From assembly GCA_900544075.1 (NCBI GenBank), contig UQTJ01000002.1, positions 124,001-188,000 of the forward strand: a stretch of DNA of 64,000 bases. Direction: 5' to 3'. A model generated the notes under the pieces. That model saw only the letters and a program-made list of their open reading frames with translations, did not search any database and was not told the DNA's origin. Numbering within the stretch: position 1 is the first letter of the stretch; every line of letters begins with the position of its first letter. The DNA is from an uncultured Bacteroides sp. GTDB taxonomy: Bacteria > Bacteroidota > Bacteroidia > Bacteroidales > Bacteroidaceae. The translations under genes were made by a program, and so were the position numbers. This document shows, one piece after another, positions 8,899 to 18,360 of the stretch.

Positions 8899-9555
8899 TT
8901 ATTCTGCCGCATTCCTTTTCAGCCATCCCAGTCTGCGCATGTCCGGCAAATGTTTCACAGTGAAGTTCTCGAATCTGGCTTCAAATCCGTTTCCATCGGG
9001 AGATGCTGCCATGATACCTACCTTCATCGGAATATTGTCCTGCATCCACGCATTACGCATCATAGTGTATTCCTTGTCATCGAAAGAATAGAACACCTCA
9101 ACGGCATCAAGTCTTCTCACAGCCTTAATCCAGATATAAGGAACAGGCTTATCGAGAGTAATGACACTCCAGTCGGATGTTTTATGAGTAACCACCGTAC
9201 TAAGATTGTACTTGCCATCGACAAATTCAATTCCTGCCTTGATATAATTCTCATGATCTATCCTCAACATTATACCGGCCTGGTCAAATCGCGTCTTGTA
9301 TTCTCCTGATATCTTTACCTTTGCTTCAAACTCACCACCATACGTAGCATAGTAGAAAGGAGCATCGTCCACAGTAAAACCGTAGTGTGATATACGCCAA
9401 TAGTCACTCTGAGGAGTAACGAACATTGTCATGGTTTTACTGTCCTTTATCTCCCAACTTTCCGGTTCATTAAACCAGTTCATTTTTTCCAGACTCTGTG
9501 CCGATACCGACGAAAGAGCCATCATCCCCAATAAACTCAAAATCAGTTTTTTCAT
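8899..9555 (-). CDS. DUF1349 domain protein, secreted
   Basis: Secreted 218-residue protein with a signal peptide (cleavage near SVSAQS, residue 19). The body matches the DUF1349 family, a concanavalin-like beta-sandwich fold, with FDQAGIMLRIDHENYIKAGIE and the closing MKVGIMAASPDGNGFEARFENF. Relatives are often described as enolase-regulation-like proteins, but that name has no mechanistic support; carbohydrate binding is plausible from the fold. It follows the O-acetyltransferase gene by 20 bp and ends at the nested terminator, so it is the last gene of that unit. Confidence 0.82.
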   Translation of the reverse strand: MKKLILSLLGMMALSSVSAQSLEKMNWFNEPESWEIKDSKTMTMFVTPQSDYWRISHYGFTVDDAPFYYATYGGEFEAKVKISGEYKTRFDQAGIMLRIDHENYIKAGIEFVDGKYNLSTVVTHKTSDWSVITLDKPVPYIWIKAVRRLDAVEVFYSFDDKEYTMMRNAWMQDNIPMKVGIMAASPDGNGFEARFENFTVKHLPDMRRLGWLKRNAAE

Positions 9556-9575
9556 ACTTATAATGCTTTATGTGT

Positions 9576-10163
9576 TTATTCCATTCTGTATTTGTTTTTA
9601 TCCTCTTCAGTCAGTTCACGAATAACTCTGCAAGGATTGCCGGCTGCCAAGACTCCAGAAGGTATGTTTTTTGTGACTACACTTCCAGCTCCTATTACCG
9701 CATCATCGCCTATCGATACTCCAGGCAGAACGCTCACGTTTGCCCCTATCCACACATTGTTACCTACCGTAATAGGAAAAGCATATTCCAGTCCCATATT
9801 TCTTTTTTCAGCGTCAAGAGGATGCCCTGCCGTATAAAATCCACAATTGGGAGCAACAAAGACATTGTTACCGAATGTAATCTTAGCCCCATCCAGGATG
9901 ACGCAGTTCACATTCATATAGAAGTTCTCACCTATTTCGATGTTATAGCCATAGTCACAATAGAAAGGCTGTTCAATCAGAAAGTTACACTTCGTTTTTC
10001 CGAACAGTCGTCGTATTATCTCAGTACGTTCGGCAGTCATTGACGGTCTCAAAGAGTTATATTCATAGCATAAATCTTTACATACTGCCCTTTCATGCAA
10101 CAGTTCCTCATCGTAATTAGCGTCATAGAGCAGTCCTTTATGGCATTTTTCCTTTTCAGTCAT
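9576..10163 (-). CDS. Sugar O-acetyltransferase (maltose/galactoside type)
   Basis: Cytoplasmic acetyl-CoA-dependent acetyltransferase of the LacA/Maa/NodL group. The N-terminal Maa region (MLYD-like GLLYDANYDEELL, residues about 9-22) precedes a left-handed beta helix of hexapeptide repeats (for example VFVAPNCGFYTAGHPLD, then VWIGANVSVLPGVSIGDDAV). The catalytic histidine is in YTAGHPLD. Length 195 is typical. These enzymes acetylate spare sugars such as maltose, glucose or galactosides; the substrate here is unknown. It lies 39 bp downstream of the DUF418 gene and 20 bp upstream of DUF1349. Confidence 0.92.
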   Translation of the reverse strand: MTEKEKCHKGLLYDANYDEELLHERAVCKDLCYEYNSLRPSMTAERTEIIRRLFGKTKCNFLIEQPFYCDYGYNIEIGENFYMNVNCVILDGAKITFGNNVFVAPNCGFYTAGHPLDAEKRNMGLEYAFPITVGNNVWIGANVSVLPGVSIGDDAVIGAGSVVTKNIPSGVLAAGNPCRVIRELTEEDKNKYRME

Positions 10164-10202
10164 TTCTTTAAAAGCTTATATAATTATTAAATACAATATT
10201 CA

Positions 10203-11384
10203 TTACTTGAGAGTAATCCATGTAAGTTTCTTCCATATCCACTCCAACGGTCCATGTCTGTGAGATGAAAGCCACCACCTGCTAAATGACAACTGTATCA
10301 TAAATACAAATATCGCTATAACCAAGCACAAAGTTGCTCCTGTATATTTATATAATCCCAAGCCGAAGCCATAAAATAAAGATACACCTATTATTGACTG
10401 CACAATATAGTTTGTCAGACTCATTTTCCCATAAGGGATAAATATACGTTGGAATCTATATCCGTTTCCTGCTCCAAACCACCATATCAAAACAAAGAAT
10501 GATACTAAAAATGCCATAAAAAGGAAGTTGCATATAGACGGTACTGCAATATTCAACGGTACCATTAGAGCTTCATTACCGGATACCATTTCCGGATATG
10601 TCATCTTGATTATATTGAAAGTTACAAACAGGCTTACAGACCACAACAATACTTTTTTCCATATCATGACAGAATAATCAGATTTCTTGAATAAAGAAAG
10701 CCTTCCCGCTGCCATTCCAAACAGGAACAGTCCTCCTATTTGAAAAACACGACCGTTTTCTATCTGCCATAAATTACCATACAACTGCCCGTCGGTGATA
10801 TTTGAACTCAGAATTTCCAGGAAACTACCGGACTCCATTACAGGCTTTGCCAGATTACCATACACTACCCAGTTATTCCCATATTCCAGAAAAGGAATGT
10901 CGCATCCGATACAAATCAGTCTTATCCATTCAACAGGCTGCATAATCATAACCGAAGCCAATATTAGCACAGATTTTGTGGAAAGACCTGATACTGATAC
11001 AAGGAAAATTCCCATAACGGAATACAACAAAAGAATATCCCCATTATAAAATAAGGAATGAAGCTGAGAAAAAAGCATCAAGAGAATCATTCTCCACACA
11101 AATCTCCATCGGAAAGGAAGTCCACGTTTTTTTGCATTATCAAACTGAATAAAAAAGCTAAGTCCAAAAAGAAGAGAGAAAGTAGAAAATGCCTTTCCTC
11201 CAAACAAGAACCATACTGTATCCCAAACACCTTTATCAAGAGCCGTAAGCCAATGAGGCTGACAATCCGGCATATAATAAAGATTATAATGCTCAAAACA
11301 ATGTAAAATCACTATTGCAAACAATGCAACACCTCGTAAGGCATCGACAACTTCTATTCTCTCGTTTTTCAATGTGTTATTCAT
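10203..11384 (-). CDS. DUF418 (YeiB-like) membrane protein
   Basis: Polytopic inner membrane protein of 393 residues with about ten hydrophobic segments. The start IEVVDALRGVALFAIVILH and the C-terminal block ending RHGPLEWIWKKLTW are the hallmarks of the YeiB/DUF418 family, related to acyltransferase-3-like membrane proteins. Function is unknown; a role in moving or modifying an envelope group is a guess. It sits between the antiporter gene (50 bp) and the sugar acetyltransferase gene (39 bp) in the same direction, so the four genes 8,899-12,895 may form one unit. Confidence 0.86.
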   Translation of the reverse strand: MNNTLKNERIEVVDALRGVALFAIVILHCFEHYNLYYMPDCQPHWLTALDKGVWDTVWFLFGGKAFSTFSLLFGLSFFIQFDNAKKRGLPFRWRFVWRMILLMLFSQLHSLFYNGDILLLYSVMGIFLVSVSGLSTKSVLILASVMIMQPVEWIRLICIGCDIPFLEYGNNWVVYGNLAKPVMESGSFLEILSSNITDGQLYGNLWQIENGRVFQIGGLFLFGMAAGRLSLFKKSDYSVMIWKKVLLWSVSLFVTFNIIKMTYPEMVSGNEALMVPLNIAVPSICNFLFMAFLVSFFVLIWWFGAGNGYRFQRIFIPYGKMSLTNYIVQSIIGVSLFYGFGLGLYKYTGATLCLVIAIFVFMIQLSFSRWWLSSHRHGPLEWIWKKLTWITLK

Positions 11385-11434
11385 ATCTATAACTTATGGT
11401 TATTGTATGTCGTAATATTTGAAGATATAACAGT

Positions 11435-12895
11435 TTAAATATTTGAAGAATTCCCACTCTCCGTTATAAACAGCAGTTTGTCACCCACATGCAGTTCCAT
11501 CTGTCCGTTCGGAATCAGAAACTCGTTTCCACGTTTGATAAGCATAACCAGCGAACCTTTAGGTATATTCATATCAGCCAGACGGTTGCCGTGTACCAGC
11601 ATTCCCTCATTGAGAGTAATATCGTGCAGCTGCGAATCTATCTCGTCAGGCAGTTCCACTCCAAACTCGTTTCCTTCCTTCTCAAGAGGCAAATCAAGTT
11701 TAAGCCAGCGCGCCACAGAAGATATTGTCATTCCCTGAATAACGAGTGACAACAAGGTGATAAAGAAAACTATATTAAACAGCTGATGTGAACCTTCTAT
11801 TTGAGCTATAACCGGATATGTGGCAAATATGATTGGTACAGCGCCACGCAGTCCAACCCACGAAACGAAAAGCTTGGCTTTGGCACTTATTCCCCTGAAA
11901 GGAAGCAGACACGCAAACACACTCAGCGGACGTGCCACAACTATCATAAATACGCCGATAAGCAATGCCACTACGGCTGTATCAAGCATTTCATGAGGAT
12001 TTACCAGCAAGCCGAGAGATATAAACATTATTATCTGGAACAACCATGTAAGCCCGTCCATAAAAGTTATAATCTCCTTTCTGTAAGTCAGTTTCATATT
12101 ACCTACAACCACGCCTGAAATATAAACGGCCAAATATCCGTTGCCCTTAAGCATGTCCGTCGCAGTGAAAGTTATGAACACCATGCTCAAAAGGAGTATG
12201 GAACAAAGAGATGAATTCGACAATCCTATCTTATTTGTAAGCCATGACATAAAACGCCCCATGGAGTATCCCAAGGCACCACCTATGAGGAATTGAACAA
12301 GCAAGTCCCTCACCAATATGGTTACGCTGAGCGAGTTTCCGCTCGAAATGACCTGTATGAGAACTATCGTGAGCATGTAAGCCATCGGGTCGTTACTTCC
12401 GCTTTCAAGTTCCAACATGGGACGGAGATTTTCCTTAAGGTTCATTTTCTGCGAACGCAGAAGGCTGAACACGGATGCCGAGTCGGTGGAAGACATCGTG
12501 GCCGCAAGAAGAAGCGATGCCATGAAAGTAAGTTCGATATTAGTACTGCTCAATCCTGATATGTAGAATATGAACAGTCCGGTAAGTAAAGTGGTAAGCA
12601 ATACCCCCAACGTGGAAAGTACTATACCTTCTTTCAGGACGGGTTTAATGTCGGCAAACTTGGTCTCCATGCCTCCCGTGAACAGAATGACGCTAAGTGC
12701 CATCATACCTATGAACTGGGCATCCTCGGCACTGTTGAACTGCAATCCGAGACCGTCGCTGCCAAACAGCATTCCTACCAGGAGGAAAAGCAACAATGTA
12801 GGGATACCGAAACGATAACCGGTCTTGCTTATCAATATGCTGGTAAAGATAAGTATAGACCCAATCAAAAGAATATTCTCCGCTGTAAATACCAT
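11435..12895 (-). CDS. Potassium/proton antiporter, CPA1 family (NhaP2/CvrA-like)
   Basis: Inner membrane cation/proton antiporter of 486 residues. About twelve membrane segments fill residues 1-390; family markers include TGYRFGIPTLLLFLLVGMLFG at the N-terminus, ATMSSTDSASVFSLLR and the ELESGSNDPMAYML segment that holds the ion-binding aspartate. A regulatory TrkA_C-type domain follows (about 400-480, NEGMLVHGNRLADMNIPKGS then VGDKLLFI). Relatives export potassium to control turgor and cytoplasmic pH. A triple 22-bp repeat lies in the 160-bp gap upstream. Confidence 0.92.
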   Translation of the reverse strand: MVFTAENILLIGSILIFTSILISKTGYRFGIPTLLLFLLVGMLFGSDGLGLQFNSAEDAQFIGMMALSVILFTGGMETKFADIKPVLKEGIVLSTLGVLLTTLLTGLFIFYISGLSSTNIELTFMASLLLAATMSSTDSASVFSLLRSQKMNLKENLRPMLELESGSNDPMAYMLTIVLIQVISSGNSLSVTILVRDLLVQFLIGGALGYSMGRFMSWLTNKIGLSNSSLCSILLLSMVFITFTATDMLKGNGYLAVYISGVVVGNMKLTYRKEIITFMDGLTWLFQIIMFISLGLLVNPHEMLDTAVVALLIGVFMIVVARPLSVFACLLPFRGISAKAKLFVSWVGLRGAVPIIFATYPVIAQIEGSHQLFNIVFFITLLSLVIQGMTISSVARWLKLDLPLEKEGNEFGVELPDEIDSQLHDITLNEGMLVHGNRLADMNIPKGSLVMLIKRGNEFLIPNGQMELHVGDKLLFITESGNSSNI

Positions 12896-12951
12896 AGCTA
12901 AAGATTTTTAAATGAGAATTATTATAAAAACTAAAAAAACTGTACGAATTT

Positions 12952-13017
12952 TGCTGCCGACTGTAGTGGGCAATGGTGCCGACTGTAGTGGGCAGTGCTG
13001 CCGACTGTAGTCAGCAC
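12952..13017. repeat. Three tandem 22-bp repeats between ybaK and the antiporter gene
   Basis: Units at 12952-12973, 12974-12995 and 12996-13017 share the core TGCCGACTGTAGT and are exactly 22 bp apart. The last unit, with the preceding base, forms a hairpin: GTGCT / AGCAC outside and GAC / GTC inside a TGTA loop. They are more GC-rich than the surrounding AT-rich spacer. Too few and without spacers, so not CRISPR; a regulator site array or a small intergenic repeat family are both possible. Confidence 0.85.
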
Positions 13018-13055
13018 CAAGACGAGCAAGCACATTTTACATGATATGAAATCAA

Positions 13056-13541
13056 TCATTCAAACAATGTACATACTTCCGCGCGGCTCACCTTAACCAA
13101 GTCGGCGGGAGCTATCTTAACCTGCAATCCGCGTACTCCGGCACTGACATAAATATAATCGAAATCATTACAAGTGTGATGGATATACGTAGGGAAATGT
13201 TTCTTCATACCTATCGGAGAGCATCCACCGCGAATATATCCCGTAAGCGGAAGAAGTTCTTTCATCGGGATAAGGTCGCATTTCTTGTTTCCGGACAGCT
13301 TGGCTGCCAGTTTCAGATCTATTTCATGTTCTCCCGGAATCACACATACGAAATATCCAGACTTATCTCCATGAAGGACAAGTGTCTTGAATACCTGTTC
13401 TATATTCTCACCGAGCGTAGCGGCTACATGCACGCAACTCAAATCATTCTCATCGACCTCGTATGGCACGAGTTCGTATTTTATCTTATCCTTGTCCAAC
13501 AGTCGTGCCACATTAGTCTTGGATATTTTTTCTTTAGCCAT
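13056..13541 (-). CDS. ybaK: Cys-tRNA(Pro) deacylase, YbaK/EbsC family
   Basis: Cytoplasmic trans-editing enzyme that removes cysteine mis-attached to tRNA-Pro by prolyl-tRNA synthetase. The 161-residue protein fits the YbaK fold from end to end; the family block GYIRGGCSPIGMKKHFPTY and the catalytic-site lysine context VFKTLVLHG are visible. It lies 110 bp downstream of uvrA in the same direction; hairpin-forming repeats occupy the gap. Confidence 0.93.
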   Translation of the reverse strand: MAKEKISKTNVARLLDKDKIKYELVPYEVDENDLSCVHVAATLGENIEQVFKTLVLHGDKSGYFVCVIPGEHEIDLKLAAKLSGNKKCDLIPMKELLPLTGYIRGGCSPIGMKKHFPTYIHHTCNDFDYIYVSAGVRGLQVKIAPADLVKVSRAEVCTLFE

Positions 13542-13586
13542 AACCTTATATTTTATATTGTTAGAAACTTAGACAATGCTTAAATA

Positions 13587-13631
13587 CCGTTTAAAAGCTA
13601 TTTGAATACTTTTTAAAAGCTGATTAAACGG
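13587..13631. repeat. Inverted and direct repeats between uvrA and ybaK
   Basis: CCGTTTA (13587-13593) pairs with TAAACGG (13625-13631); inside are two direct copies of TTTAAAAGCT and, just outside and inside, ATTTGAAT/ATTCAAAT. No T tract follows on the minus strand, so terminator function after uvrA is doubtful. Confidence 0.4.
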
Positions 13632-13650
13632 CATTCAAATATAAAACAAT

Positions 13651-16482
13651 TTATTTCAGATTTAGTTCTTCTTTCAAAAATTTAGGTGTATATCCTTTAT
13701 CAGACATAGCCACTTCCTCAGGTGTTCCGCACGAAAGAAGCTGTCCTCCACCCTTTCCGCCTTCAGGTCCCATATCAATAATATAGTCTGCCATCTTTAT
13801 TACATCAAGGTTATGTTCTATAACAAGAACTGTATTTCCTTTGTCCACCAGACGGTTGAGTACGTTCATCAATACACGTATATCCTCGAAATGCAATCCA
13901 GTAGTAGGTTCGTCAAGGATGTAGAAAGTCTTTCCTGTATCTTTCTTGGAAAGCTCGGTAGCAAGCTTCACACGCTGGCTCTCTCCACCGGAAAGAGTGG
14001 TTGAAGGCTGTCCCAACTTGATATACCCCAAACCTACTTCTTGAAGAACCTTTATCTTGTTCAGTATCTGAGGTACATTCTCGAAGAACTCCACGGCACG
14101 GTTTATAGTCATATCAAGCACATCGGCTATGGACTTTCCTTTGTATCTCACTTCCAGTGTCTCACGGTTATAGCGCTTTCCATGACACACCTCACAAGGA
14201 ACAAGCACATCAGGCAGGAAGTTCATTTCTATGGTCTTGTATCCGTTTCCACCGCAAGCCTCACATCGTCCTCCGGCTACATTGAAAGAGAAACGTCCCG
14301 GCTTGTAACCGCGTATCTTTGCTTCCGGCAGACCGACAAACAGATTTCTTATATCTGAGAATACTCCCGTATATGTAGCAGGATTTGAACGTGGCGTACG
14401 TCCGAGCGGCGACTGGTCCACATTCACCACCTTATCTATATTTTCAAGCCCCTCTATTCTGTCGTATGGCAAAGGGTCCTGAAGCGAGCGGTAGAAATGC
14501 TGCGATAATATAGGCTGGAGAGTGTCGTTTATAAGAGTTGATTTACCGCTTCCCGAAACACCTGTCACACAGATAAGTGTTCCCAACGGGAATTCCACAT
14601 CAACACCTTTCAGATTGTTTCCTCTTGCTCCGAACAGAGAAAGTTTCTTTCCGTTGCCCGGTCTTCTCTGTGCCGGTACTTCTATCTTCATTTCGCCGTT
14701 AAGATACTGCGATGTCATGGTATGAGTCTTAAGCATTTCCTCTGGAGTTCCTGCAAATACTACCTCACCACCAAGTCGTCCGGCCTTCGGTCCCATATCC
14801 ACTATGTAGTCCGATGCAAACATCATGTCCTTGTCATGCTCTACCACTATCACCGAGTTACCTATATCTCTAAGGCTTTTCAGGGAGTTTATCAGTCGGA
14901 CATTATCTCTCTGATGAAGTCCGATACTCGGCTCGTCGAGGATATAAAGAACATTGACAAGCTGCGAACCTATCTGAGTGGCAAGACGGATACGCTGGCT
15001 TTCACCACCGGACAGGCTGACAGAAGTACGGTTGAGAGAAAGGTATTCCAATCCCACATCAAGCAGGAATTTAAGTCGGGTACGGATTTCTTTCAGAATC
15101 TCCTGAGCTATAACCTTCTGCTTGTTGTCAAGATGTTCCTCCACTCCCTGAAGCCATTCATAAAGCTCGCTGATATCCATAGAAGCAAGCTCGTAAATAT
15201 TCTTGTCGTGCAAACGGAAATGCAATGCCTCCTTATTAAGCCTCATCCCCTTACACTCAGGGCAGACATCAGTCTTGGCAAACTGTTCAGCCCATTTCTG
15301 AGCAGTGGCAGAAGCATCCTTCTCCTGCATCATCTGTATATACTTTACTATACCTTCGTATTCCACAAAATAGTCGGATGAAGTATGAACGAGCGAACTG
15401 TCAATCTTCAGACGGTCGTCGCATCCGTAAAGAATCTCATTTATGGCATCTTCCGGCAGTTCACTTACCGGAGTTTTCAATGTAGCCTCATGACGTTCGA
15501 GCAAGGCACTCAACTGCCAGAAAATCATGGCATTCTTATACTTTCCGAGCGGTGCAATGGCTCCTTCGTACACTGAAAGCGAACGGTCCGGAATAACCTT
15601 GTCAACGTCTATCAGATTGACATATCCCAATCCCTTGCATCGCGGACATGCACCCTGCGGAGAGTTGAAAGAGAAATTGTGCGGTGCAGGTTCACGATAA
15701 GAAAGACCTGTAACAGGACACATCAGACGCTTGCTGTAGTGACGGACGCTCTCTGTCTGGGCATCAAGTATCATAAGCAGACCATCGCCCAGTCGCATGG
15801 CTGTAGCCACACTCTGGCGTAATCTCTTGTCCTCCTTTTCTGTCACTATGGTTTTGTCCACCACTACTTCTATATCGTGGTTCTTGTATCTGTCAAGCTT
15901 CATTCCGTGAGTGATTTCCCTCACCTCACCGTCAACCCTTACATAGAGATAACCCTTCTTGCGCACCTGCTCGAACAATTCCTTATAATGTCCCTTACGG
16001 GTACGCACCAGCGGAGAAAGTATGAATATACGCTTTCCCTTATAATCGCGGTTAATAAGTTCGATGATTTGTTCCTCGGTATATTTCACCATCTTCTCGC
16101 CCGAAAGATAGGAATATGCCGTAGCTGCACGGGCATAGAGCAGACGCAGATAGTCGTATATTTCGGTAGTTGTACCCACTGTGGAACGAGGGTTCTTGTT
16201 GGTCGTCTTCTGCTCGATTGAGATAACCGGACTAAGTCCCGTAATCTTGTCCACATCAGGACGTTCCATCCCCCCAAGGAAGTTTCTGGCATATGCGGAA
16301 AATGTTTCTATATACCTGCGTTGTCCCTCAGCGAAGATAGTATCGAATGCAAGCGACGACTTACCGCTTCCACTCAGCCCGGTAATGACCGTAAGGCTGT
16401 TGCGCGGTATCTCGACATCTATATTTTTCAGATTATGTACACGTGCTCCCTGCACGCTTATCGTTTCTTTTCCTTCTGTCAT
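13651..16482 (-). CDS. uvrA: Excinuclease ABC subunit A
   Basis: DNA damage sensor of nucleotide excision repair, acting with UvrB and UvrC. Both ABC ATPase modules are complete: Walker A at residues 35-42 (GLSGSGKS) and again GVSGSGKS in the second half, each with a signature LSGGESQR and Walker B ILDEP. The second zinc finger (CEAC ... CEVC) is intact. In the first one, C255-P-V-T258 then C279-P-R-C282, the second cysteine is a threonine, so this site has lost one ligand. Length 943 is normal. The start ATG at 16482 gives the usual N-terminus (ISVQGARVHNLKNID). A divergent promoter region lies upstream. Confidence 0.97.
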   Translation of the reverse strand: MTEGKETISVQGARVHNLKNIDVEIPRNSLTVITGLSGSGKSSLAFDTIFAEGQRRYIETFSAYARNFLGGMERPDVDKITGLSPVISIEQKTTNKNPRSTVGTTTEIYDYLRLLYARAATAYSYLSGEKMVKYTEEQIIELINRDYKGKRIFILSPLVRTRKGHYKELFEQVRKKGYLYVRVDGEVREITHGMKLDRYKNHDIEVVVDKTIVTEKEDKRLRQSVATAMRLGDGLLMILDAQTESVRHYSKRLMCPVTGLSYREPAPHNFSFNSPQGACPRCKGLGYVNLIDVDKVIPDRSLSVYEGAIAPLGKYKNAMIFWQLSALLERHEATLKTPVSELPEDAINEILYGCDDRLKIDSSLVHTSSDYFVEYEGIVKYIQMMQEKDASATAQKWAEQFAKTDVCPECKGMRLNKEALHFRLHDKNIYELASMDISELYEWLQGVEEHLDNKQKVIAQEILKEIRTRLKFLLDVGLEYLSLNRTSVSLSGGESQRIRLATQIGSQLVNVLYILDEPSIGLHQRDNVRLINSLKSLRDIGNSVIVVEHDKDMMFASDYIVDMGPKAGRLGGEVVFAGTPEEMLKTHTMTSQYLNGEMKIEVPAQRRPGNGKKLSLFGARGNNLKGVDVEFPLGTLICVTGVSGSGKSTLINDTLQPILSQHFYRSLQDPLPYDRIEGLENIDKVVNVDQSPLGRTPRSNPATYTGVFSDIRNLFVGLPEAKIRGYKPGRFSFNVAGGRCEACGGNGYKTIEMNFLPDVLVPCEVCHGKRYNRETLEVRYKGKSIADVLDMTINRAVEFFENVPQILNKIKVLQEVGLGYIKLGQPSTTLSGGESQRVKLATELSKKDTGKTFYILDEPTTGLHFEDIRVLMNVLNRLVDKGNTVLVIEHNLDVIKMADYIIDMGPEGGKGGGQLLSCGTPEEVAMSDKGYTPKFLKEELNLK

Positions 16483-16503
16483 ATCTTAATATTCAGTGAA
16501 ACA

Positions 16504-16534
16504 TTGCAAAGATAATGCTTTTTTCGTACTTTTG
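16504..16534 (+). promoter_or_regulatory. Promoter of the LysM gene, overlapping the uvrA promoter region
   Basis: TTG at 16504-16506 and TACTTTTG at 16527-16534 are 20 bases apart, an excellent Bacteroides -33/-7 pair; RNA would start near 16541. On the other strand TATCTTTG (16507-16514 reversed) is a candidate -7 box for uvrA without a clear -33, so the two divergent promoters appear to share this 78-bp gap. Confidence 0.65.
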
Positions 16535-16560
16535 CCCGTAAATAATCATATAGCTGAAAA

Positions 16561-18360
16561 ATGAAATTTATTCAATCTGTATTTCTTGCACTGGCACTCA
16601 TGGCCGGAAGCAGCATAAAAGTAATGGCTCAGGCATCGGCCGAGAGCGGATATTTCCTACACACAGTAACCAAAGGCCAAAGCCTATACTCCATATCAAG
16701 CATGTACAATGTAAGCATTGACGACATTGTACGCCTGAATCCCGGAAGCGACAAACAGATTCGCGAAGGGGCTGCGCTGAAAATTCCACAGGCTGTTTCT
16801 ACCAATTCGGACAAACCTGTATTCCACACCATACAGGCCGGCGAGACTCTGTATCGCCTATCAGTGAAATACAACATCACAACTCAGGCCATCTGCGAAG
16901 CCAATCCGGGACTGAGCAGTGAGAACTTCCGCAGCGGTCAGGTTATCATCATACCTATACAGTCGACATCGAAAACAGAAAAAGAAACTCCAAAGGCTAC
17001 TGCCAAAGAGGAAACTACGGTAAAGATGAACGACTGGAAGGATATGCACAAGGTGGAAAGAAAAGAGACCATCTTCAGCATCAGCCGCGAATACGGAATA
17101 ACTGAAGAAGAACTGATAGCAGCCAATCCGGAACTGAAAAACGGAAAGCTCAAGAGAGGTACTTTCCTGTTTATCCCATACGGCAAGAATGAACAAAAGA
17201 CACAACAGACTGAATCAAAACCTACAATACAGGAACTTACCAACGAAGAGATATTCAGCCGGTTTGAAGATTCCAAGAAAGAGATAAAGACTATAAAGGC
17301 AGCTGTTCTTCTACCGTTCATGGCAGGGACAAGTACAAACATGGACGAACAAATCAGAATGGTGGAATACTATGAAGGATTCCTCATGGCTGTAGACAGT
17401 CTGAAGAAAGAAGGTGTGTCTGTAGACCTTTATACATACGACACTAAGGGAAGAGAAGCAACTCTGAACAATATACTTGTCAGGAAAGAGATGAAGAATA
17501 TGGACATCATATTCGGACCGGCAAGGTCGCAGGACATTGACGCTCTGGCTACATTTGCCGATAAGAACAACATCCGCCTTGTTATACCTTTTGCCCCGAA
17601 GGTGGATCAGGTATTCAAGAATCCGCATATCTATCAGGTAAATACTCCGCAGTCATATCTGTACTCTGAAGTATATGAACATTTCAACCGCAAGTTCAGC
17701 GGATGTAATGTGATATTCCTCAATGCAAGCAACGGTGACAGAGAAAAGGATGAGTTTATCAAAGGAATGAAAACCGGACTTAAAGAAAACGGAATAAGCT
17801 ATCGTGACTTTACCATGACTGACAATTTCTACGATATTACTACCGTTATGGATACGCTGAAAAACAACATATTCATACCGACATCCGGAAAGAGTACAGC
17901 CCTGGTGAAGATTCTTCCTCAACTCACACAGATACGTCGCGAAAGACCTGATTATTCGATGAATCTGTTCGGATATCCTGAATGGCAGACATACACCAAC
18001 GACTATTTGGCAAGTTTCTACGAGATAGATACATACTTCTATTCGTCATTCTATACAAACAATCTTTTCCCGGCAGCCGTAAACTTTACTCATGCATACC
18101 GCCGCTGGTACAGTAAGGATATGGCAAATATCTACCCCAAATACGGTATGTTAGGATATGACACCGGTTATTTCTTCCTGAAAGGACTGTCGAAATACGG
18201 TAACAAGATGGAAGAGAATCTCGGTTCGATACACGTAACACCGATACAGACAGGATTCAAGTTTGAACGTGTAAACAACTGGGGAGGATTTATAAACCGG
18301 AAAGTATTCTTCGTACACTTCTCAAAGGATTATGAACTGATAAAACTTGACTTTGAATGA
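16561..18360 (+). CDS. LysM repeat protein fused to a type 1 periplasmic-binding-like domain
   Basis: Exported 599-residue protein: signal peptide to about residue 24 (VMAQA), then three LysM modules (near 32-76, 84-127 and 160-205, with HTVTKGQSLYSIS, HTIQAGETLYRLS and HKVERKETIFSIS) that bind peptidoglycan. Residues about 240-599 (KAAVLLPFMAG onward) resemble the type 1 periplasmic-binding fold of amino-acid-binding proteins. It has no transporter genes nearby and probably acts as an anchored sensor or scaffold in the periplasm, which is inference. Its stop overlaps the start of the next gene by four bases (ATGA), implying coupled translation. Confidence 0.87.
   Translation: MKFIQSVFLALALMAGSSIKVMAQASAESGYFLHTVTKGQSLYSISSMYNVSIDDIVRLNPGSDKQIREGAALKIPQAVSTNSDKPVFHTIQAGETLYRLSVKYNITTQAICEANPGLSSENFRSGQVIIIPIQSTSKTEKETPKATAKEETTVKMNDWKDMHKVERKETIFSISREYGITEEELIAANPELKNGKLKRGTFLFIPYGKNEQKTQQTESKPTIQELTNEEIFSRFEDSKKEIKTIKAAVLLPFMAGTSTNMDEQIRMVEYYEGFLMAVDSLKKEGVSVDLYTYDTKGREATLNNILVRKEMKNMDIIFGPARSQDIDALATFADKNNIRLVIPFAPKVDQVFKNPHIYQVNTPQSYLYSEVYEHFNRKFSGCNVIFLNASNGDREKDEFIKGMKTGLKENGISYRDFTMTDNFYDITTVMDTLKNNIFIPTSGKSTALVKILPQLTQIRRERPDYSMNLFGYPEWQTYTNDYLASFYEIDTYFYSSFYTNNLFPAAVNFTHAYRRWYSKDMANIYPKYGMLGYDTGYFFLKGLSKYGNKMEENLGSIHVTPIQTGFKFERVNNWGGFINRKVFFVHFSKDYELIKLDFE

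Noticed and set aside
12293..12559. Open frame opposite the antiporter gene
   Set aside because: Fully antisense to a clear transporter, with no start signals or family resemblance.
12952..13017. CRISPR array
   Set aside because: Only three units, directly adjacent with no spacers, and no cas genes nearby.
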